From the NCBI RefSeq assembly GCF_003054705.1, contig NZ_QAYX01000013.1, positions 1 to 64,000 on the forward strand: a DNA stretch of 64,000 nt. The letters are read 5' to 3'. Position numbers and translations under genes: made by a program. Position 1 is the first letter of the stretch; the number at the start of each line of letters is the position of its first letter. Of this stretch, positions 28,178 through 36,197 are shown in pieces. Below the pieces are notes generated by a model. It saw only the letters and a list, made by a program, of their open reading frames with translations, did not search any database and was not told where the DNA came from. Origin of the DNA: Opitutus sp. ER46 (GTDB lineage: Bacteria; Verrucomicrobiota; Verrucomicrobiia; Opitutales; Opitutaceae).

Positions 28178-29041
28178 TCACGCCCCCACCGGGTGCCAGG
28201 TGGTCTTGAACTCCAGGAAGGCGCGAATCGCGTACACGCTCTGCGCCTCGTCCGCGAACCAGTCGGTCGCGGCGTCCGTGAAATGCACGCGCTTCACGCT
28301 GTCGGCCGCGCCCAGCCGGATCGTCTTCCGCTCCTCCGGCGACGCGCTCACCACGCTCAGCGCCCGCAGGTGCTCGTGCGTCGCAAAGGTCGGCACCAGC
28401 TCCGCCCGGAAACCGGTCAGGAGGTTGACCACCCCGCCCGGCAGGTCGCTCGTCGCGAGCATCTCGCCGAGCAGGATCGCGGGGTACGGCACCTTCTCCG
28501 AGACCGCCGCCACCACGGTGTTGCCGCTCGCGATCACCGGGGCCACGAGCGTGATCAGCCCGAGCAGCGGCGGCTGGTCGGGCGCGATCACGCCGACGAC
28601 GCCCATCGGTTCGGTGACGGTGAAGTTGAAGTACGGTGCCGCCACCGGGTTCACGTTGCCCAGCACCTGCTCATACTTGTCCGTCCAGCCCGCGTAGTAG
28701 ACGAGCCGGTCGATCGCGACATCGACCTCGCGCTCCGCCTCCGCCGCGCCGGCGCCAAAGCGCCCCAGCGTGTCGATCATCTCCTGGCGCCGCGCCTCGA
28801 GCATCTCGCCGAGGCGGTACAGGATCTGGCCGCGGTTGTACGCGGTGCGGCGCGCCCAGCCGGGCCCCGCCTTCGCCGCCGCCTCGACCGCGTTGCGCAG
28901 GTCCTTGCGCGTGCACTGCGGCATGTGCGCGAAGAAGTTCCCGGCCGCGTCCTGGATCGGGAACGTCCGGCCGCTCTCGGAGCGAATGAACGCGCCGCCA
29001 ACGTACGGTTTCGGAGTCTTGGTGATGGGCAGTCGGGTCAT
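28178..29041 (-). CDS. Truncated aldehyde dehydrogenase-like protein lacking the catalytic half
   Basis: A 287-residue protein that aligns with the NAD-binding part of aldehyde dehydrogenases (KPYVGGAFIRSESGRTFPIQD; EPMGVVGVIAPDQPPLLGLI; GGVVNLLTGF). It then jumps to the typical enzyme ending (AIRAFLEFKTTWHPVG). The ELGGK-type glutamate and the catalytic cysteine loop are both missing, so it is unlikely to oxidise aldehydes alone. It shares an operon with a complete aldehyde dehydrogenase and deoC. Paired ALDH genes with deoC occur in other phyla, so this is probably a maintained partner subunit, not debris. The start is ATG 29041. Confidence 0.8.
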   Translation of the reverse strand: MTRLPITKTPKPYVGGAFIRSESGRTFPIQDAAGNFFAHMPQCTRKDLRNAVEAAAKAGPGWARRTAYNRGQILYRLGEMLEARRQEMIDTLGRFGAGAAEAEREVDVAIDRLVYYAGWTDKYEQVLGNVNPVAAPYFNFTVTEPMGVVGVIAPDQPPLLGLITLVAPVIASGNTVVAAVSEKVPYPAILLGEMLATSDLPGGVVNLLTGFRAELVPTFATHEHLRALSVVSASPEERKTIRLGAADSVKRVHFTDAATDWFADEAQSVYAIRAFLEFKTTWHPVGA

Positions 29042-29085
29042 GGTCGGAAGGATGCTTGCGGTTGGAACAAACGGCACAGTCAGGC

Positions 29086-30477
29086 TCACGTGCCCTGTGG
29101 CGCGTCGGTGAGCGGCGGCGCGGGAGGAGTTGAGTCGCCACCTTCAGCCGGAGCCGGCTTGTAGGCCTTTGCCACGAAGACATAGACGGCGACACAACCA
29201 ATGCTGAGCGCAGAGAAGAAGAGGTAGAAACTGGCCCCGTGAAGTTTCGAGGTTCCATCCGGATTCTCGGTGAACAGATGGACCAGCGCGGTGATGAGGT
29301 TACCCGATGCGATCGAGAGCAGATACAACGCCTGTACCATTGCCTTCATATGGCGCGGCGCCTGGGTGTACGCGAACTCCAGACACGTGATCGACACCAT
29401 AACCTCTGCGGCCGTAATCAGCGCGTAGGCGGGCAGTTGCCAAATGACGTGCGGCACGAGTTTTGCCGTGAGCTGCGACTCAATCCATGCGCTCACCAGA
29501 AAGGCAGATCCCGCCACCAGGAGCCCCAGGCCGATCTTCCGCAGGGGCGTCAGTTTGAACACGCGATCGATGGCCGGATAAACCCAGTACTGAAAGAGAG
29601 GGATGAAGATGAGCACCAGAATGGCGTTCACCGCTTGGACCTGCGACGAGAGCACTTCGAACTTCCAGCCGAAGAGGTCGAACTTTCGGTCCATCTTTTC
29701 GGCCTGCAGCACCCACTCACCACCCGTCTGGTCCCACAGCGACCAGAAGATCGCCACAAACACGAAGATCGTCGAAAGCCGCAACAGGAGGCTGAGCCCC
29801 TGCTTGTTGAACGTGCGGCGGAAATACTCGCGGCCCGTGGGCGGCACGTGCGTGAACTTATACCGCCCCGCCCAGAACACCGCCGTGGCCGCAATCATCA
29901 GGATGGCCGGAACGCCGAAGGCTAGCATCGGGCCGTGTCTTTCGAGCAGCCACGGCACAAGGCCGATCGAAACAAACGAGCCGGCATTGATCGAAAAATA
30001 GAACCAGCCGAAGGCACGGGACATCAGGTGCTGATTCTGCGGACCAAACTGGTCGCCGACGTTAGCCGAGACACAGGGCTTGATTCCGCCTGAACCGATC
30101 GCGATCAGCGCCAAGCCCGCGGCCAAGCCAAACCGCGTGTGGTCAACCGCCAGCACGATGCTGCCAAGGCAGTAAACCAGTGAGATCCAGAAAATCGTCC
30201 GATACTTGCCCCAAAACGCATCGGCCACAATCGCCCCCACGACCGGCAGCGCGTAGTTCGCAAAGTTGAAAATGTGAAACCAGAAGGCTGCCTGATTATC
30301 CGTCATTGGCGCCAACGCGCCGCTGCGGTCCATCAGATACTGGGTCATGAAGACGACCAAGATCGCCCGCATTCCGTAGTAGTTGAACCGCTCCGCGGCT
30401 TCATTGCCGACGATGTACGGAATGCCCGGCGGCATCTTATCCGTCTGGATGGGGGAGGTAAGGAAGGCTTTAGCCAT
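29086..30477 (-). CDS. POT-family proton-coupled oligopeptide (MFS) transporter
   Basis: A 463-residue transporter with about 12-14 helices. It has the POT signature ExxERFxYYG (NEAAERFNYYG, residues 25-35) and the second PTR2 motif region FYFSINAGSFVSIGLVPWL. POT proteins import di- and tripeptides with protons, though some carry other solutes. Position between two deoC-linked ALDH genes raises the option of a nucleoside or sugar cargo. The gene is visibly less GC-rich than both neighbours, and its upstream side carries a long inverted repeat, consistent with later insertion into the operon. Confidence 0.9.
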   Translation of the reverse strand: MAKAFLTSPIQTDKMPPGIPYIVGNEAAERFNYYGMRAILVVFMTQYLMDRSGALAPMTDNQAAFWFHIFNFANYALPVVGAIVADAFWGKYRTIFWISLVYCLGSIVLAVDHTRFGLAAGLALIAIGSGGIKPCVSANVGDQFGPQNQHLMSRAFGWFYFSINAGSFVSIGLVPWLLERHGPMLAFGVPAILMIAATAVFWAGRYKFTHVPPTGREYFRRTFNKQGLSLLLRLSTIFVFVAIFWSLWDQTGGEWVLQAEKMDRKFDLFGWKFEVLSSQVQAVNAILVLIFIPLFQYWVYPAIDRVFKLTPLRKIGLGLLVAGSAFLVSAWIESQLTAKLVPHVIWQLPAYALITAAEVMVSITCLEFAYTQAPRHMKAMVQALYLLSIASGNLITALVHLFTENPDGTSKLHGASFYLFFSALSIGCVAVYVFVAKAYKPAPAEGGDSTPPAPPLTDAPQGT

Positions 30478-30501
30478 GAAAGGGATTCAAATTAACGGAG
30501 A

Positions 30502-30608
30502 GGATTAACCACGAATGCACACGAAGGGACACGAATACCCTGAGCCAGACCGTCTGGATTCAGCCCGCCTTTCTCTTCGTGTGCCTTCGTGTCCATTCGT
30601 GGTTAACC
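30502..30608. repeat. Long inverted repeat of 'TTAACCACGAATG/ACACGAAGG' words
   Basis: An arm at 30,502-30,535 pairs with 30,576-30,608 over about 32 bases with few mismatches. A small perfect hairpin (CCAGAC-C-GTCTGG, 30,545-30,557) sits in the loop. It lies between the POT and ALDH genes, which run on the same strand, so it may attenuate or end transcription there. Confidence 0.75.
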
Positions 30609-30627
30609 AGCCTGTTTGGTCTTCAGC

Positions 30628-32139
30628 TCAGACCACCTGGAGGTAATCCAGCAGGCCCTGGCGGCCGCCTTCGCGACCGAAGCCGCTCTCCTTGTAACCA
30701 CCAAACGGAGACGTGGGGTCGAACTTGTTGAACGTGTTCGCCCAGACCACCCCCGCCTTGAGCTCGGTCGACAGCTTGAGAATTCGCGAACCCTTGTCGG
30801 TCCACACGCCGGCGCTCAGGCCGTACTCGGTGTTATTCGCCTTCTCGACCGCCTCCTCGACGGTGCGGAAGGTCAGGATCGCCAGCACCGGCCCGAAGAT
30901 CTCCTCGCGCGCCACGCGATGGCTCATCGTCACCTCCGTGAACAGCGTCGGCGGCAGGTAGAAGCCCTTCGCCGGACGCCGGAACGGCGGCTGCCAGAGC
31001 TCCGCGCCTTCCTTCACGCCGATGTCCAGGTATCCCTGGATCGTGTCGAGCTGGGCCTTCGAGACGATCGCGCCGACGTCCGTGTTCTTGTCCATCGGAT
31101 CGCCCACGCGCAGCACGCGCAGCCGCGTCTTCAGCTTCGCGATCACCGCCTCCGCGACCGACTCCTGCACGAGCAGCCGTGAGCCGGCACAGCAGACCTG
31201 GCCCTGGTTGAAGAAGATGCCGTTGACGATGCCTTCGACCGCCTGGTCGAGCGGGGCGTCGTCGAACACGATGTTCGCCGCCTTGCCGCCGAGCTCCATC
31301 GTCATCCGCTTATCCGTCCCGGCGATCGACTTCATGATCACCTTGCCGACCTCGGTCGAACCGGTGAACGCGATCTTCGCCGCCTTCGGATGCGCCATGA
31401 TCAGCCCGCCCGTCGCGCCCGGACCCGTGATCACGTTGACCACGCCTTTCGGCAGGCCGGCATCGCGGAAAATTTCCGCCAGCTTCACCGCCGTGATCGG
31501 CGTGTTCGTCGCCGGCTTGATCACGACGCAATTGCCGGCCGCGAGCGCCGGCGCGATCTTCCACGCCAACATCAGCAGCGGGAAGTTCCACGGAATCACC
31601 TGCCCGACGACGCCCAGCGGCTGCACGCGCCGTCCCGGCGCCAGGTACTCGAGTTTGTCGGCCCAGCCGGCGTGGTAGAAAAAGTGCGCCGCCGCCATCG
31701 GCACGTCGAAGTCGCGCGTCTCGCGGATCGGCTTCCCGTTGTCCAGTGTCTCCGCCACCGCGAACTCGCGCGCCCGGTCCTGCAGCAGCCGGGCGATGCG
31801 GTAGATGTACTTCGCGCGCTCCCGGCCCGGCATCTTGCCCCAGACGGTATCGAACGCCCGCTGCGCCGCCGCAAAGGCCGCGTCCACGTCCGCCGCGCCG
31901 CCCAGCGCCAGCTCGGTCAGCTTCTTCTCGTTCGCCGGGTTGATCGACTCGAAGTACTTGCCGCCCTTCGGCGCCACGAACTCGCCGTCGATGAACAGCT
32001 CGTAGCGCGCCTTCAGCTTCGGATCCGCCGTCTCCGGCGCGGGATCGAACTCCCACAGGTCGCCAAAAATCAGCTCGGGCGCGGGACGGCCGCGACGGGC
32101 GGCGGGACGGGTCGCTTTCTTGTCAGTCACAGAGGCCAT
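30628..32139 (-). CDS. NAD-dependent aldehyde dehydrogenase
   Basis: A 503-residue full-length enzyme. It has the coenzyme motif PWNFPLLMLAWKIAPALAAGN, the FTGSTEVGK glycine loop, the general-base glutamate in MELGGKAANIVF and the catalytic Cys in NQGQVCCAGSRLLV, and ends with GGYKESGFGREGG. It oxidises an aldehyde to the acid with NAD(P)+. Next to deoC the likely substrate is acetaldehyde from deoxyribose 5-phosphate cleavage. The start at ATG 32139 (MASVTDKK) is preferred to a GTG at 32160. The N-terminus carries a basic Pro/Ala stretch of about 20 residues. Confidence 0.93.
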   Translation of the reverse strand: MASVTDKKATRPAARRGRPAPELIFGDLWEFDPAPETADPKLKARYELFIDGEFVAPKGGKYFESINPANEKKLTELALGGAADVDAAFAAAQRAFDTVWGKMPGRERAKYIYRIARLLQDRAREFAVAETLDNGKPIRETRDFDVPMAAAHFFYHAGWADKLEYLAPGRRVQPLGVVGQVIPWNFPLLMLAWKIAPALAAGNCVVIKPATNTPITAVKLAEIFRDAGLPKGVVNVITGPGATGGLIMAHPKAAKIAFTGSTEVGKVIMKSIAGTDKRMTMELGGKAANIVFDDAPLDQAVEGIVNGIFFNQGQVCCAGSRLLVQESVAEAVIAKLKTRLRVLRVGDPMDKNTDVGAIVSKAQLDTIQGYLDIGVKEGAELWQPPFRRPAKGFYLPPTLFTEVTMSHRVAREEIFGPVLAILTFRTVEEAVEKANNTEYGLSAGVWTDKGSRILKLSTELKAGVVWANTFNKFDPTSPFGGYKESGFGREGGRQGLLDYLQVV

Positions 32140-32234
32140 GGAATGGGGAGGAAGGGTCACGTTGCGGTCCGGCCGAATCCGCCGGCCAGGCTCGCGTCAC
32201 GCGGGTCGGTCCGGCACCGGACAGGTTGGAAAAA

Positions 32235-33173
32235 TCAGTAGCTCTCGGCAGCTTCGCTGAACGAATAGGGCGCCTGGTAGGCCCCCGTGCGCTGTTTTTC
32301 GAGCTGCCGGAGCAGGTCGTTGAGGAGCGAACTCGCCCCAAAGCGATAGCGGGCATTCGTCAGCCACGCGTCGCCGAGCGTCTCCTTCACCGCGATCAGG
32401 AATTGGAGCGCCTGCTTCGCGTTGCGGATGCCGCCCGCCGGCTTCATGCCGATCGCCCGGCCGGTCGCCAGGTAGAAGTCGCGAATCGCCTCCAGCATTA
32501 CCTGGTTGTTGCCGAGCGTCGCATTCACCGAGGTCTTGCCCGTGCTCGTCTTGATGAAGTCGCCTTCGCGCAGCACGCGCATCGCGATGAACGAGGCCGC
32601 CCGGATGGCGTCGTACGTCTCGAGTTCGCTCACCTCGAGGATCACCTTCAGCGCTGACGCGCCGCAGGCTTCCTGCACCGCCACGATTTCATCCTGCACC
32701 TGGCGGTAGTCGCCGGCCAGGAACGCGCCGCGGTTGATCACCATGTCGACCTCGTCCGCGCCGTCCTCCACCGCCGCCCGCACTTCGGCGAGCCGGGTCT
32801 TGAGCGGCGCCTGCCCGCTCGGAAAAGCCGTGGCCACCGAAGCCACTTTCACCCCCGTGCCGGCCACGTGTTTCTTCGCGTGCCGCACCATCGCGGGGTA
32901 AACGCAGACCGCTGCCACCCGCGGGATCGAGGCGTCGTCGTGCGGCTGCAGCGCCTTGCGACACAGCGAGGCCACCTTGCCGGGCGTGTCTTTGCCCTCG
33001 AGCGTGGTCAGGTCGACCATCGAGACCGCAGTGCGCAGGCCCCAGAGCTTCGCGCGGCCCTTGATCGATCGCGTGGTGTACTTCGCCACCCGCTCTTCAA
33101 TCCCGACCTGGTCCACCGGCCCAACCTCGTCGAACAGGCGGCGCAGGGCGGCGTGCGGTGATGTGGAAAGCAT
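32235..33173 (-). CDS. deoC: Deoxyribose-phosphate aldolase
   Basis: A 312-residue class I aldolase. The Schiff-base lysine is Lys208 in GDFIKTSTGK and the second active-site lysine is Lys244 in GMKPAGGIR. The enzyme splits 2-deoxyribose 5-phosphate into glyceraldehyde 3-phosphate and acetaldehyde. It is longer than the E. coli enzyme through an extended N-terminal part (about 50 residues). It heads the operon deoC-ALDH-POT-short ALDH. The ATG at 33173 is preferred to the GTG at 33182. Confidence 0.95.
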   Translation of the reverse strand: MLSTSPHAALRRLFDEVGPVDQVGIEERVAKYTTRSIKGRAKLWGLRTAVSMVDLTTLEGKDTPGKVASLCRKALQPHDDASIPRVAAVCVYPAMVRHAKKHVAGTGVKVASVATAFPSGQAPLKTRLAEVRAAVEDGADEVDMVINRGAFLAGDYRQVQDEIVAVQEACGASALKVILEVSELETYDAIRAASFIAMRVLREGDFIKTSTGKTSVNATLGNNQVMLEAIRDFYLATGRAIGMKPAGGIRNAKQALQFLIAVKETLGDAWLTNARYRFGASSLLNDLLRQLEKQRTGAYQAPYSFSEAAESY

Positions 33174-33207
33174 GCGCCGCACTATTTGGAGCGCCTGTCA
33201 TAAAAAC

Positions 33208-33250
33208 AAACCCGAAAACGAGGCGGCCGGACGGCGCCGGCCGCCTCGTT
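33208..33250 (-). terminator. 14-bp hairpin with T-rich tail upstream of deoC
   Basis: Perfect arms (33,217-33,230 and 33,237-33,250; AACGAGGCGGCCGG and its complement) flank a 6-base loop. On the minus strand the hairpin is followed by TTTTCGGGTTTGTTTTTATG. It would terminate minus-strand transcription before deoC, so it is either the end of an unseen transcript or an attenuator in the deoC leader. Confidence 0.6.
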
Positions 33251-33270
33251 CAAATGGGGGGGTGGGCACC

Positions 33271-33410
33271 TCTTCCTCACTCTTTCTCTTACTCTTCCTC
33301 TTACTCTCTCTCTTCCTCCGTCAGTCGCACCACCGATGCGACGCCGCGGCGGTGGGCCGACGGCACGTTCGAGAGAGTAAGAGTAAGAGGAAGAGTAAGA
33401 GAAAGACCCA
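33271..33410. repeat. Paired pyrimidine/purine arms with GC loop (copy 1, upstream of lepB)
   Basis: The arm at 33,282-33,307 (CTTTCTCTTACTC...) is perfectly complementary over 26 bases to 33,380-33,405 (...GAGTAAGAGAAAG). The loop holds a GC-rich segment CCACCG...GCGACGCCGCGGCGGTGG that can itself fold. A related element with a similar loop lies on the other side of lepB. The whole 33,174-33,490 spacer is this element plus the deoC hairpin. Confidence 0.8.
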
Positions 33411-33490
33411 AGCCCACCCATCCCGGCCAATCTACCGTTCGTGCCAAGTCGCTCGCCCGGCGGCGCGTTCCGGCCCTTGGCTCCCACCCC

Positions 33491-34183
33491 ATGAACGCCC
33501 GCCGTGTTGCCACCTACGTTTGGCGCGAGTGGATCCGTCCGCTCGCCCTGCCCCTCCTTCTCATCACCGCCGCCAAGTCCGCCCTCGCCGACATCAACTA
33601 CATCCCGTCCGGCTCCATGCACCCGACCCTCGTCGAGGGGGACGTCGTCTTCGTCAACAAACTCGCCTATGATCTGCGGGTGCCGTTCACGTTCACCCGG
33701 CTCAACCACTGGGCCGACCCTGCCCGCGGTGACGTCGTCGTCTGTTTCGAGCCCACCGAGGGCACCCGGCTCGTCAAACGCGTCGTCGGCCTGCCGGGCG
33801 ACCGCTTCGAGCTCCGCGGCGATGCCGTGTTCGTCAACGGCGTCCGCCAAGCCTACGCCCCGCTTCCGCCCTCGACCGGCAACGTCCTCGAGCCTGCCGA
33901 GCGCGCCACCGCCGTCTTCGTCCGCGAGGAACTCGCGGGCCGCTCCCACCCCATGATGGTCCAGCCAGACGCTCCCGCCCTCCGCAACTTCGGCCCGCTC
34001 ACGCTCGCCCCCGGTCAATACATCGTGCTGGGCGACAACCGGGACAACAGCCGCGACTCCCGCTTCTTCGGCGTCATGCCGCGCGAACGCATCATCGGCC
34101 GCGTCCACGCCGTCGTCCTCTCCGCCGACTACCACCACTGGCTCCGCCCCCGCCTCGACCGCACCCTGACCCTCGTGCCCTGA
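33491..34183 (+). CDS. lepB: Signal peptidase I
   Basis: A 230-residue peptidase of family S26A with one N-terminal helix (LALPLLLITAAKSALA). Box B is PSGSMHPTL with catalytic Ser42, box D is RLVKRVVGLPGD with the general-base Lys96, and box E is VLGDNRDNSRDSRFFG. It removes signal peptides from exported proteins at the outer face of the inner membrane. The ATG at 33491 starts just before the anchor helix. The gene is flanked on both sides by homologous arm-loop-arm repeats. Confidence 0.94.
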   Translation: MNARRVATYVWREWIRPLALPLLLITAAKSALADINYIPSGSMHPTLVEGDVVFVNKLAYDLRVPFTFTRLNHWADPARGDVVVCFEPTEGTRLVKRVVGLPGDRFELRGDAVFVNGVRQAYAPLPPSTGNVLEPAERATAVFVREELAGRSHPMMVQPDAPALRNFGPLTLAPGQYIVLGDNRDNSRDSRFFGVMPRERIIGRVHAVVLSADYHHWLRPRLDRTLTLVP

Positions 34184-34204
34184 GGCCCGCCACCTACTCG
34201 GCGG

Positions 34205-34364
34205 CGGGAGTGAGGGTGAAAGTGAGAGTGAAAGTGCCCGGCCGCCGCACCTCTTTCTCCTACTCTTTCTCTTCCTCTTTCTCCCCCCTTCCGGCACGTC
34301 GCGCCACCGCGGCGACGCCGCGGTGGCCTTCGAGAGAAAGAGAACGAGTAAGAGTAAGAGTAAG
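34205..34364. repeat. Paired pyrimidine/purine arms with GC loop (copy 2, downstream of lepB)
   Basis: A GAAAGTGAGAGTGAAAGTG purine tract (34,210-34,236) is followed by a pyrimidine arm (34,251-34,283), a GC loop (CACCGCGGCGACGCCGCGGTGG) and a purine arm (34,332-34,364). The arms pair imperfectly. The loop resembles that of the copy before lepB, so the two are related units. Confidence 0.75.
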
Positions 34365-34383
34365 GCCGCCCACCGCCCCTCTT

Positions 34384-34407
34384 CAGTTTTCGCGGCAGCG
34401 AAAACTG
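34384..34407. repeat. CAGTTTTCGC...GCGAAAACTG palindrome
   Basis: Perfect 10-bp arms with loop GGCA. The same core occurs at 40,743-40,765 and 52,590-52,612, and in looser form at 56,175-56,207. It is a REP-like family. This copy lies in the leader of the thioesterase gene. Confidence 0.75.
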
Positions 34408-34463
34408 CGGCATCGAAAACGGCCCGACGTTGCGCCGGACGGTTCTGTGCATTTGCTGGCGGC

Positions 34464-34883
34464 GTGACTGTCCCACCCACCGCTCAGCCCACCGAACAAC
34501 CCGCCTCCCCGCCGACTCCGCACGGCGAAGTGGTCATCCGCACCATCGCCATGCCCGCCGACGCCAATGCCAACGGCGACATCTTCGGCGGCTGGATCGT
34601 TTCGCAGATGGACCTCGGCGGCGCCGTCCTCGCCCGCGGCATCGCGCACTCTCGTGTGACCACCGTCGCGATCGACAGCATGTCGTTCATCAGCCCGGTC
34701 AACGTGGGCGACATCGTCACCTGCTACGCGCGGCTGCTCCACATCGGCAATACGTCCATGAAGATCGACGTCGAGGTCTGGGCCCAGCGCTGGTCCGACG
34801 CTGCCCAGCTCCGCGTCACCGAGGGCAAGATCACCTACGTGGCCATCGACTCCGCCGGCAAACCGCACCCGGTGCGGCGCTGA
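34464..34883 (+). CDS. Acyl-CoA thioesterase (YciA-like hotdog)
   Basis: A 139-residue hotdog-fold protein with the YciA/BACH signature PADANANGDIFGGWIVSQMD (about residues 28-47), followed by DSMSFISPVNVGDIV. The Asn/Asp-Gly segment contains the family's catalytic aspartate region. It hydrolyses acyl-CoA to free acid and CoA. I chose GTG 34464 because the longer frame (from 34323) runs through the repeat arms and palindrome. The first 20 residues are Pro/Thr-rich. Confidence 0.87.
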   Translation: MTVPPTAQPTEQPASPPTPHGEVVIRTIAMPADANANGDIFGGWIVSQMDLGGAVLARGIAHSRVTTVAIDSMSFISPVNVGDIVTCYARLLHIGNTSMKIDVEVWAQRWSDAAQLRVTEGKITYVAIDSAGKPHPVRR

Positions 34884-35093
34884 ATCCCGCCTTCCTCCTG
34901 CCCGGGCCCGCCAGCCTCACGCCGGCGCCCCCCACTCGTCCGCCCACCCCGGCGCCGGTCGTCGCCCCTCGACCGCCTCCGATCCGTCGTCGTCCCTTCG
35001 CCCCGCGCCTTCATGCCTGCCTCCTCCGCTTCAGTCCCGCGTCCGTCTCGCGCCTTTACTGGCGAGTCCGCTCCGCTACACTCCCGCGCGCCT

Positions 35094-36188
35094 ATGGCGG
35101 CCAACGGAAACACCTTTGCCTGCGCGATCCGAGCGGAACTCGAAGCCCTCCACCGTGCCGGCGAACCGCGCGAGTTTGCCGCTGGCCAGGTGATCTTCAC
35201 CGCCGGCGACCCCGGCGATGGCGTGTACGTCGTCGATTCGGGCCAAGTGCAGATCGTCGCCCCGTTCGCCGGCAGCGAGCCGCGCGTCCTGGCCACGATC
35301 TCCGCCGGCGACTTCTTCGGCGAGATGGCGATCCTCGACGACGCCCCGCGCTCCGCCACCGCCCGCGCCGAAACCGCAACGCGCGCCACCTTTGTCTCCC
35401 GCGCCGAGCTCCTCAACCTCCTCGACCGCCAGCCGCGCCTCGCCCTCAACCTCATCCGCGAGTTCAGCGGCCGCATCCGCGCCCTCAACCACAAGTACGT
35501 CGACGAGATCATTCAGAGCGAACGCCTGGCCCTGATCGGCCGCTTCGCCGCCACCATCGTCCACGACTTCAAGAATCCGCTCACGATCATCGGCCTCGCC
35601 GCCGAGCTCACCGGCGCCGAGTCCACCCCACCCGCCGTGCGCGCCAAGGCCGGCGAAAAGATTCACCGCCAGATCGAGCGCATGACCAACATGCTCCAGG
35701 AGCTGATCGATTTCAGCCGCCCCAGCGGCTCGCGCGTCGCGCTGCGCGAGACCAACTTTGCCCGCTTTCTCTCCCCGCTCATCGACGAGGTCCGCGCCGA
35801 ACTCGTCACCCGCAACGTCGCCGTCGAGATGACCGTCGCCCCGCCCGACGCCACCGTCCGCATCGATCCGCCCCGGCTCTCCCGGCTGTTCTACAACCTC
35901 CTCAACAACGCCGCCGAGGCGATGCCCGAGGGCGGCCGCATCCTCCTGCGCTTCACCGTCCGCGCCACCGAGCTGCAGATTGACGTCGAGGACACCGGCG
36001 CCGGCATCGCCCCCGAGATCGCGACCACGCTCTTCCAGCCTTTCGCCACCCACGGCAAAAAGAACGGCACCGGCCTCGGCCTCACGATCTGCAAGAAGAT
36101 CGCCGAGGACCATGGCGGCCGCATCTGGGTCGAGAGCCCGCCGGGCCGCGGCGCCACCTTCTCCTTCACGCTGCCGCTGGCCTCTTGA
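35094..36188 (+). CDS. Soluble histidine kinase with N-terminal cyclic-nucleotide-binding domain
   Basis: A 364-residue protein. A cNMP-binding domain covers about residues 10-125, with the phosphate-binding cassette GDFFGEMAILDDAPRSATARA (FGE...R-A pattern, so ligand binding is plausible). A HisKA domain follows with phospho-acceptor His157 in ATIVHDFKNPL, and then an HATPase domain (LLNNAAEAMPEGG, DTGAGI, GTGLGLTICKKIAEDHGG). No transmembrane segment or receiver domain is present, so it is a cytosolic kinase. Its partner regulator is not adjacent. An in-frame ATG at 35013 would add 27 low-complexity residues. Confidence 0.88.
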   Translation: MAANGNTFACAIRAELEALHRAGEPREFAAGQVIFTAGDPGDGVYVVDSGQVQIVAPFAGSEPRVLATISAGDFFGEMAILDDAPRSATARAETATRATFVSRAELLNLLDRQPRLALNLIREFSGRIRALNHKYVDEIIQSERLALIGRFAATIVHDFKNPLTIIGLAAELTGAESTPPAVRAKAGEKIHRQIERMTNMLQELIDFSRPSGSRVALRETNFARFLSPLIDEVRAELVTRNVAVEMTVAPPDATVRIDPPRLSRLFYNLLNNAAEAMPEGGRILLRFTVRATELQIDVEDTGAGIAPEIATTLFQPFATHGKKNGTGLGLTICKKIAEDHGGRIWVESPPGRGATFSFTLPLAS

Positions 36189-36197
36189 GCCGGCGGC

